64,000 bases of DNA. Origin: Chaetoderma sp. LZ-2023a (lineage: Eukaryota > Mollusca > Caudofoveata > Chaetodermatida > Chaetodermatidae). Positions 57,414 through 64,000 of this stretch are shown in pieces. The translations under genes were made by a program, and so were the position numbers. The notes beneath the pieces were generated by a model. The model did no database searches and was not told the origin of the DNA. It saw only the letters and a list, made by a program, of their open reading frames with translations. Where the stretch lies: NCBI GenBank assembly GCA_034401795.1, contig CM067374.1:93712398-93776397 (forward strand), written 5' to 3'. Positions within the stretch are counted from its first letter, which is position 1. Each line of letters opens with the position of its first letter.

Positions 57414-57611
57414 CCCAGTCCTACCCAGTTGGAGGCCATCTTGGATTTTTTTCCTGCCAAAAACTCCGATAGTAAAGCAATTGGAAATGTCAGATGATAT
57501 CTAGAGAATCACTAGACCGATTTTAACTAAATTTAGTAGGGTTCATACTTGTTCTTGTTGCAATTCTGGCCAAAAACATAGGCTTGTACTTGTAATCGAT
57601 AGCTTTTCTAG

Positions 57612-57782
57612 TTAACCCTTTCACTGGCAAATCCCTGAAAAAGGAAATACTTTGCGATGCAAAATTTATTCTGTTTAATATTTTGAAATTAACTTGACTG
57701 TTTCCAGTCAAATTAATTTCAAAATAATCAATTTTCCTGTATGGTTGCCTTGAAAATGAGAATTCATTGGTGAAAGGGTTAA
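57612..57782. mobile_element. Family-3 TTAA MITE
   Basis: TTAACCCTTTCACTGGC start, 'aatccctgaaaaagg', core 'cttgactgtttccagtcaaa', ending 'ggtgaaagggttaa'. Confidence 0.82.
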
Positions 57783-57931
57783 AATGCCTATATTCCAGCT
57801 GAGCGATACAGGCCCAAAAGCTGTTATTTTGGAAACATGTTAACTTTTTTATGAGGTGTACTTGATGTGGTGTTGATAGTGAATATTAAATGATGTAGTG
57901 TCAAACCACACAATTCATGCATAGAACCACT

Positions 57932-58243
57932 TTAACCCTCATATCAGCCAAAAATGCCTTCTACAGTTGTCTTGAGAACTGTCCATTTGCAGACCAAGAG
58001 AAGATAGGGTTTTGTTTTTTTAATTTAGTACCGGAATGACTGGAGAAATGTCCATTTGCAGACCAAGAGAAGATGGGGGTGTTTGGTTTTTTTAATTTTT
58101 TTATTTACTAATGGAATGACTGGCTCGGTAACCAGGCCAGTCATTCCAGTTGTAAACTTTCAAAAAATAGTCTTTTCTTGGTCTGCAAATGGACATTTTC
58201 TGTGAGAAAATCAGTATTTTCTTGAACAAATCCAAGTGTTAAA
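57932..58243. mobile_element. Family-1 MITE with internal duplication
   Basis: Starts TTAACCCTCATATCAGCC. 'tgtccatttgcagaccaaga' + 'gaagat' occurs twice about 75 bases apart, then the right arm ends 'ccaagtgttaa'. Confidence 0.82.
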
Positions 58244-59395
58244 AAAGCACCAGAGTGCTATTAAAGAAAGGGAGTCTGTTACCATATGTCAGGAAATGTT
58301 TTTGCTGATCTAAATGCATGTGAAAATCAGTGAGCGCGTATGAATTTCAACAGTCAGATGCCCTCATGAGTATGCCAATCTTTGTGCTTAGCAAAATTAT
58401 TAGTGCCTTGAATACATAAAAAATCAATAGACTGTTGATTTTCATCTCGTATCATTGTGTAATTAGTACAAATACACTTTCAGAATCATGGTCACATTGA
58501 ATGTTAATACATGTAAAAAACAGCTTCATGCAATAATGATTATTTTATAATAATGCAAGTACTGTACGTGTACAGATTTACTATATGAAAGCGGGCAGCC
58601 TCCTAACCTCAATCAGGGCATTCTCTTATAATTCTTAGCATACCCTGATGGCATTCACCTCAAAATGTTACGTTACAGCACTGTAATCTTCAGCCTCTAG
58701 CAATCTACATGTAACCAGAGTTTCTCATGGCATGAAAATTGTGGATGTTCCCAGTGACTCCACATCTAGAAGTTTTAGGGTCAAATCTGGTATTTCCCAT
58801 GCAGTTTTTCCTCATCCATGCTAAAATTAGAGAGTACATGTACCGTCGTTGGCTCACAGATATGAATTACATGTATTGGGCGTCCCGTGATAGATTTTTT
58901 GGCTATTTTGTAGAAAAAACTTGTGACTATAAAACTAATTCATATTTATCAATCATACAAGATTTTCAGGGTTTCCATGGAAGCCAAGTTCCATTTTGGG
59001 ACTATTATATACCTTCAAATGGACCCTTATGAGAAACCCTGTATGTAACAGCCTCACTTGTCCCGGTGTCACCTGTGATCGCGGCACTATCCAACTTTTG
59101 TATTGGCCATATATCTAAAATATTCTAGCTATGCCCCACCCATTTCTTGCTAACCTCTGCTCGCTTTATGGGCTAAATTTACCAAAAGCCATAACATATT
59201 GGCCCATAGATTAGCCGCACATTTTTGCTCAATTTACATGTTCTAAACAGTTAGGGTGCACTATTTATATGCAAGGATAAAACTTGGTCACATTATTTTC
59301 CTCTAAATTTTGAGGCCGTCTGCATTGTAGAAGATCACAATGAAATAGAAATAACTTTTATTTCATAAAATCATCAGAATGTGTAACATTCAGTC
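58244..59395. other. Intronic stretch, mostly unassigned
   Basis: No gene seen. A short family-2 fragment ('agctatgccccacccatt') is at about 59126-59150. Confidence 0.5.
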
Positions 59396-60700
59396 ATATC
59401 ACCCTGATTACAGTTCCACACATATTAACCAGTCGTATATACCTGATTCATTTTCTTGCTAGATTTAGAAATCAAATGCGAATATTTCATAAAGTAAGCC
59501 AGATACATGTATTCATCTACTAATCGATTCTAGCAAACAATTTTGATTATATTATTAGCTTATGCCATGGCGACCGTCCATCGTCGCCCATCAACATTTC
59601 CTTTGAACAACTTCTCAAGAACCACAGGGCTGATTTGAATTGTATTTAGCATTCAACATCCTTAGGCCGTATGGATCCAAGTCTGTTCAAACAAAGGGGA
59701 TCGGCCAATTTGCCTGGTGGCCATCTTGGATTTTGGCCGATTTTTTTTTTAATGTCTTAAAATCTCCGAAACAGCTTGGAGCATCGATTCAAAATTCATG
59801 AAATATGCTCTGTGCAAAGAGCTGAACCAACTCTGTTCAAGGGAACTTGATTGGCCAAATAGATCGACGGCAATCTTGGATGACCTAGTTTTTGTGAAAA
59901 CGACTTCTCCAGGCCCGCGGAAGGGATCAGGCTTAAATTTGGGAGATATGATTATGTATTAAGGGCCATTAAAGTTTGTTCACGGGAAATTGATCCGGCA
60001 AAAAATATGTCCGCTGTGGGCCAATCAAAATGTAGCATGCTTAGCGGTCTTATTGGATTTTTCTATTTGATGGATTTTAAGGCCGAAATGGGTTTTATAT
60101 ATATTTTTGGGTCAAAACAACATGTCTGCCATGAAGCAATCACAGTATAGCTTTTTGGTGGCCAAAAAAAGAACTTATTAACCACGGGGCCAATTTTAGT
60201 AAAACTTGGCTAAACCTTCTTTTGATTGGTAAATTTTTCCGGTGGTCATCTCGTTTTGTTCGCTTCTGCCAGTGGTAAATAATTGCAGGCGAGCGATGCA
60301 GGCCCTCTGGGCCTCTTGATAATATTATCAATTTGTTGCGTAACTGCGAACAGTATATTTTCGAAGAAACTTAAAATTGGCAAAATCACAAGGGCTGATT
60401 TTGAGCTGTTCCGCAGTTAATGCCAGTAAATAATTCATATCTCCCGGTTACAATTCCACGCATATTAACCAGTCATATATGATCCATTTTCTTGCTAGAT
60501 TTAGAAAACCAATATTTCATAAATTAATCAAGATAATTTTCTACTAATCAGTGCTAGCAAACAATTTTGATGATATTATTAATATTATCAACTTGTTGCA
60601 TAACAACGAACAGCATATTTGCATCGAAACCTTGGTCGAATTGACTGGTCAGGGCCAATTTTGAGCTATTCAACAGTTATTGTGTTCATGCCGGTAAATA
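59396..60700. repeat. ~275-bp tandem duplication split by a type A repeat
   Basis: About 59396-59555 ('cacatattaaccagtcg', 'cttgctagatttagaaa', 'agcaaacaattttgat') recurs at about 60433-60590. About 60319-60430 ('ttgcgtaactgcgaacag', 'gattttgagctgttc') recurs at about 60593-60700. The two halves of the first copy are separated by the type A repeat at 59556-60318, which inserted after the duplication or into one copy of it. Confidence 0.75.
59556..60318 (+). repeat. Type A repeat with clean insertion borders
   Basis: Starts 'agcttatgccatggcg' (the head hairpin is truncated) and ends 'gcgagcgatgcaggccc' + 'tctgggcctcttg'. Both borders are fixed by the split duplication around it. Confidence 0.8.
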
Positions 60701-60719
60701 AACAAGATTTAATATGAAA

Positions 60720-61606
60720 TAGTTCTTAAAGGAAAAGTCAAATGATGTAACCGTGATTAAAAATAAAAAAATACATTAACACACGACTGAACTGTATTGT
60801 ATAAGGAAAAAAATATTCGAAGTGCAGTTGGTTTGTTACTGGTTTTCGTTCAGAAATCCCTCGATCTCACAGCTGCTTGTATATGAAAACAAGAATTTTT
60901 AAAGCCGATTTGGGCCATATTTAGTTGTGGTAACTAAACACGTTTGCGGAGTATCTTTGGCATGTTTGGGTAAATGCTGTATAATTCAGACTGGTGGACA
61001 TTTGCCACTTTACTCTCCAAAACAAACAAACCATATATAATTAATAAAATAGATATAAAAACAGGCACTATTGCAACTAACCAACATATAGCTTCTGCTT
61101 ACAGCATTAATATAGAGAGCACATGTAGCAACTGCTACCCTGATTAGCGCAAAGCTAACATGACAGTTAGTGACGTTTTTTAGCCACCATTCTCTGCTTG
61201 TAAACTGTCATTTGTGCTTAAAATAATCATATTCATTGGTGAACACACCCTTTGTTTTTAGTTGTGACTCAGTCTGTCGTGTTGTCAAGCTTTTAGCAAT
61301 TTTGTCAACGCTACCTGTATATCTCAGTGTTTGGCTTGGTTTTATGGGCATATGCTTAAATTGACAAAGCAGTAGACCTGACCGTGTCCTGCCATCCATC
61401 ACCATCTCGGCTAATAATAGTTCCTGCTTCCCATAGTTCCAAAAATCTTGTGTGTATCATCTTTTGATCCAGCTTAAATGTTTATAATTATAGCACATAA
61501 ATATGCCTGACAATACCTGGTATTTTATACATGTATGAGGTCAGGTTTGCCACTCATCTTGTCTGTGGTGTCAACCTCAAATGCGCAACTTAATCGATTT
61601 AGCCAT

Positions 61607-61638
<32 letters not shown>

Positions 61639-61800
61639 GTCACTGTAAATTATACACATGATGCACAAATGCATGAATTTAAGCCTTGACTTGGGGGTTT
61701 GGTAATCTTTATGTGTTGAGCTGATAATAGAAATGGGTAAATGTAGTTTTCAAATCTTCGTTATGATTATTATTTTGTAATGGCTCATTAATCTTCAGCT
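60720..61800. other. Intronic stretch, no gene recognised
   Basis: AT-rich; contains the (CCA)n(CAA)n tract at 61606-61638 and nothing else I can name. Confidence 0.55.
61606..61638 (+). repeat. (CCA)n-(CAA)n microsatellite
   Basis: About five CCA units run directly into about six CAA/AAC units. Confidence 0.9.
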
Positions 61801-61805
61801 TTCTC

Positions 61806-61955
61806 AGAGAAATGCACATGAATTTAGGCATCACGCGATACCTCTAAAATAACTAGCTCTTTTATAGAGGCAGTTATGTTAGTGGTAAATTGTCTAAAAT
61901 ACATGGTGTCTTCTCTTTGTAAATGCACATTTATCAAGACCACTGCTTGATCATT
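61806..61955. mobile_element. Strongly degraded family-1 MITE
   Basis: Recognisable words: 'gagaaatgcacatgaattt', 'agttatgttagtggtaaatt' and 'aaatgcacatttatcaagac' + 'cactgc'. Confidence 0.5.
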
Positions 61956-61969
61956 TAAATGTCTCGCTG

Positions 61970-62120
61970 CTACAAGCCACCAGGCTATAATTTAAATGGA
62001 CCATAACTCTGGACCGGCTGAATATGTAAATTTAAAACAATTTGACTGAAAGATGTTATGCCACCAACAACTTTCAGTCACATTGTTTTCAAAATATTTA
62101 GCATATCCATAGTTAAACCC
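61970..62120. mobile_element. Hairpin element, second copy of 44048-44185
   Basis: 'gctacaagccaccaggct', 'ataactctggaccggctg', centre 'gccaccaacaactttcag', 'ttttcaaaatatttagc', 'atccatagtt'. Confidence 0.75.
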
Positions 62121-62295
62121 CATGGAAAATGTAGACTGCAGAAAGTTAGCAGGCAGACAGTTACGTGTTAAGTGGAAAGTTCTCAAAGATATGTTTTTCA
62201 TGCATATTGGTGACGCTTTCCATTGACCAAGAGTTATCTCCCTTGAAGTATGCGATGAACTAAGTGTTGCATGATGATAATCATGTCAGTTCTGC

Positions 62296-62468
62296 TTAAC
62301 CCTTTCACTGACAAATCCCTGAAAAAGTACATTCTTTTGAATATATGAAGTTAATATGACTGGAAGCCAGCTTCCAGTCATATTAAATTCAAAATATTCA
62401 CCAGCTTTCCTGTATTATTGTGACGTCTGGAAAGTGAGATGTTGGGAATTCTACGATGAAAGGGTTCA
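62296..62468. mobile_element. Family-3 TTAA MITE
   Basis: TTAACCCTTTCACTGAC, 'aaatccctgaaaaagtac', core 'gactggaagccagcttccag', 'gtgacgtctggaaag', ending 'gatgaaagggtt'. It ends about 30 bases upstream of exon E9. Confidence 0.82.
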
Positions 62469-62499
62469 TATTACATCCTTGTGATTCTCCTTGTTGCAG

Positions 62500-62588
62500 G
62501 CCCCATCCAGTTTGCTTGAAGCCTTGGACCAACACCTGGCATCTATAGAAGGAAAGAAAGGACAAACCGTGACGACACCTACATCCAA
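62500..62588 (+). CDS. PICALM: PICALM-like exon E9 (last ANTH helix)
   Basis: 89 bases, phase 0 start, ending two bases into a codon at AA|GTATGT. The acceptor is CTCCTTGTTGCAG. It encodes APSSLLEALDQHLASIEGKK and then GQTVTTPTS. The first part matches 'APSSLLDALEQHLASLEGKK', the terminal ANTH helix that vertebrate CALM uses in exchange with VAMP SNARE helices. The Thr/Ser-rich part starts the disordered tail. Confidence 0.95.
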
Positions 62589-63327
62589 GTATGTTATTAG
62601 TTTGTCCTCTACTTGTAAAAGCAGTTGGTTTTTTTGGGTGGCAGTGGGAAACTATATGTTCGCTCTTCGTCAGTCTGTCCCATGTGTGGTTTTCCAAAAA
62701 TTACGTTTTCACTTTACTTCAGCATATTGAATTGAAAATTTTAAACATTGCTTTATAGTGAGAAGTTTCCGATCAGGTTTGAGTTTCAGGCATTTCGACA
62801 TATGAAATACAAAAAATATAAGTTTTTGTCTCGCCTGCAACACATGTGGCAACAATTTTCATTCAAATTAGTATCAAATCTACCAGGTAGTAATCGCATA
62901 ACCTAATAATTATTTTGACAATAATTTTCCTGAATGTTGCTGTCACTGTCGCAAATTATTATCAAAATATATATATATAAGCTTTCTCTACTTCTCGCCT
63001 GGACATTGACACACTTGCGCTGAACAGTATTGGAATGCAGGCTGTCGAATGTACTGCTGTGAGTAGTACACCCTACGTGCATGCTTATGCTTCCAGAGCT
63101 GGAGGACAAATTACTATTTGCATGTTCAGGCGGGTTGGTTTTGTTTGAGAAATCCTAGCCTATACAGACAATAGACTAAACTAATATGCATCCAATAGTT
63201 ACAATGATTATGGAGTCAAGAAACTGTATGCAGGGTAGCATAGCATGCTGGATAAATTGAACAGAAATCAGCAGGCATCTCATCTCTCATGCAAAAGGGT
63301 CTATATTTAATTGGACACGAGAACTTT

Positions 63328-63800
63328 AACCTGATTGATTCTAAACATAGATACATTGTTACCTATAATGTTAGGAGGCAGCATGCTGACACTGAAGTCA
63401 CAACGTCGAAGGTCAAGGCCATTCTAACCTCGACAAAACTGTTATTTTTCAATGTTATGTATTTAGGCTTAGCAAATCGTATCATGTTATATTTCGGGAT
63501 TGCTTAACCCTAATGGAACACAACTTGGGTACATGGTTGCTTATGCCAAGAAGATACAGGATGGTGACATGGAGGTCCCCAGATCAAAGGTCAAGGCCAT
63601 TCTAATATTGCTATTTTACCTCTGCTTTTTCAACCTTAAGTTTTTTCATTCAACAAATCAGTTATATTTCACTATGGGTTAATCCTATTGGAACTAAAAT
63701 TGAATACATGGTTACCTATAATGTTTGGAAGCAGCATAATAACATGGATGTCACAAGGTCAAACGTTAATGCCACTGTGACAAACAGGAGACAGGCGAGA
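63328..63800 (+). repeat. ~175-bp tandem repeat, about 2.7 copies
   Basis: Copies at about 63328, 63503 and 63677 share 'acatggttacctataatg', 'gaggcagcat', 'gtcacaaggtcaa' and 'aggtcaaggccattctaa'. Non-coding; ends about 140 bases before exon E10. Confidence 0.8.
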
Positions 63801-63938
63801 CGTTTAATTCTGCATAATTCTTGTTAGGGTATTTTTATTCTACTGAAACCTCGTTCCCATAGGGACCGGTTTGTTGCTCCCTGACCAGTTGTTACCATTA
63901 AAGTGTGAATGAATAATGTGTTCATATATCTTTCCCAG

Positions 63939-64000
63939 GCCACCAGGTTTCGCAACAGCAGTGAATTCAATATCCAGTAACAGTACTGTTAAAGTATCTG
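63939..64000 (+). CDS. PICALM: PICALM-like exon E10 (start of the disordered tail, cut by window edge)
   Basis: The acceptor is ATATCTTTCCCAG. The exon completes a Lys codon and continues PPGFATAVNSISSNSTVKVS to the last base of the window with no stop. Family tails at this position are low-complexity and rich in Ser, Thr and Ala before the NPF, DPF/W and clathrin motifs. Homology is weaker here than in the ANTH exons, so the call rests on position, phase continuity and composition ('TTLSNAVSSLAS' in vertebrates). Confidence 0.8.

Larger units (their letters stand above)
6674..64000 (+). other. PICALM: PICALM/AP180-family clathrin assembly gene (partial, ten exons in window)
   Basis: Ten + strand exons splice into one uninterrupted frame of about 283 residues that follows the ANTH domain of PICALM/CALM, SNAP91/AP180 and fly lap from its second helix onward. 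Proteins of this family bind PI(4,5)P2 on the plasma membrane, recruit clathrin and AP2 to coated pits, and in vertebrates also sort VAMP R-SNAREs. All introns are GT-AG and every phase matches (1, 0, 1, 2, 0, 0, 1, 0, 0, 2 at the successive exon starts and junctions). Introns run from 1.35 to 12.3 kb. The first coding exon, normally carrying the basic phosphoinositide site, and the tail with clathrin, AP2 and EH-protein motifs are outside the window. I see no stop or frameshift in any exon, so the gene looks functional. PICALM and SNAP91 arose by vertebrate duplication, so the symbol means the single invertebrate orthologue. Confidence 0.95.

Noticed and set aside
58739..59032. 97-residue frame of normal-looking composition
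   Set aside because: No recognised domain, no splice context and no repeat; most likely chance in intron.

Overview
The window is animal nuclear DNA: AT-rich, intron-dominated and saturated with transposable elements. No prokaryotic gene organisation is visible. Repeat families of the 'AGCTCACCTGGCC...GGCCTCTTG' type, abundant foldback MITEs, a Penelope-like element and many TACATGTA words suggest a marine lophotrochozoan, most likely a mollusc. That taxonomic guess comes from repeat style, not from a search.

One host gene is supported. Ten exons on the + strand (6674-6816, 18199-18292, 29073-29175, 40916-40955, 43836-43892, 45875-45986, 48331-48437, 50117-50158, 62500-62588 and 63939 to the window edge) join in a single open frame of about 283 residues with canonical GT-AG borders and matching phases. 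They encode most of the ANTH domain of a PICALM/AP180 (Drosophila lap) clathrin-assembly adaptor plus the start of its flexible C-terminal tail. The first coding exon, with the phosphoinositide-binding lysine cluster, lies upstream of the window; the clathrin/AP2-binding tail lies downstream.

Everything else is intronic. 1-6673 (intron upstream of window exon E1) holds diverged tandem repeats, a hairpin-headed 'AGCTCACCTGG' repeat and a palindromic-core MITE. Intron 6817-18198 holds an array of TTAA-flanked MITEs, a full-length decayed antisense gene with a PIN/FEN-like nuclease signature (13303 down to 9039), more MITEs, a second long repeat and a hAT 5' fragment nested in it. Intron 18293-29072 holds a 5'-truncated LINE tail, a complete 2-kb non-autonomous hAT with an exact 8-bp target duplication, and a Penelope-like element with an inverted 5' piece, a disabled GIY-YIG endonuclease, a possible hammerhead ribozyme and a GC-rich TATA promoter. 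Intron 29176-40915 holds tandem copies of the hairpin-headed repeats, MITEs, minisatellites and a SINE-like retroposon with target duplications. The five short introns 40956-50116 contain mostly MITEs, some within tens of bases of splice sites. Intron 50159-62499 holds MITEs, a second, inverted SINE copy with a 12-bp duplication, a 39-bp minisatellite and more hairpin-headed repeats. Intron 62589-63938 ends in a 175-bp tandem array.

I found no new multi-gene system. The observations most worth following up are the Penelope-like element with its embedded promoter pointing into PICALM, the antisense nuclease-like multicopy gene, the SINE-like family with exact ends, the shared hairpin core in several MITE families, and inverted MITE copies bracketing exon E1.
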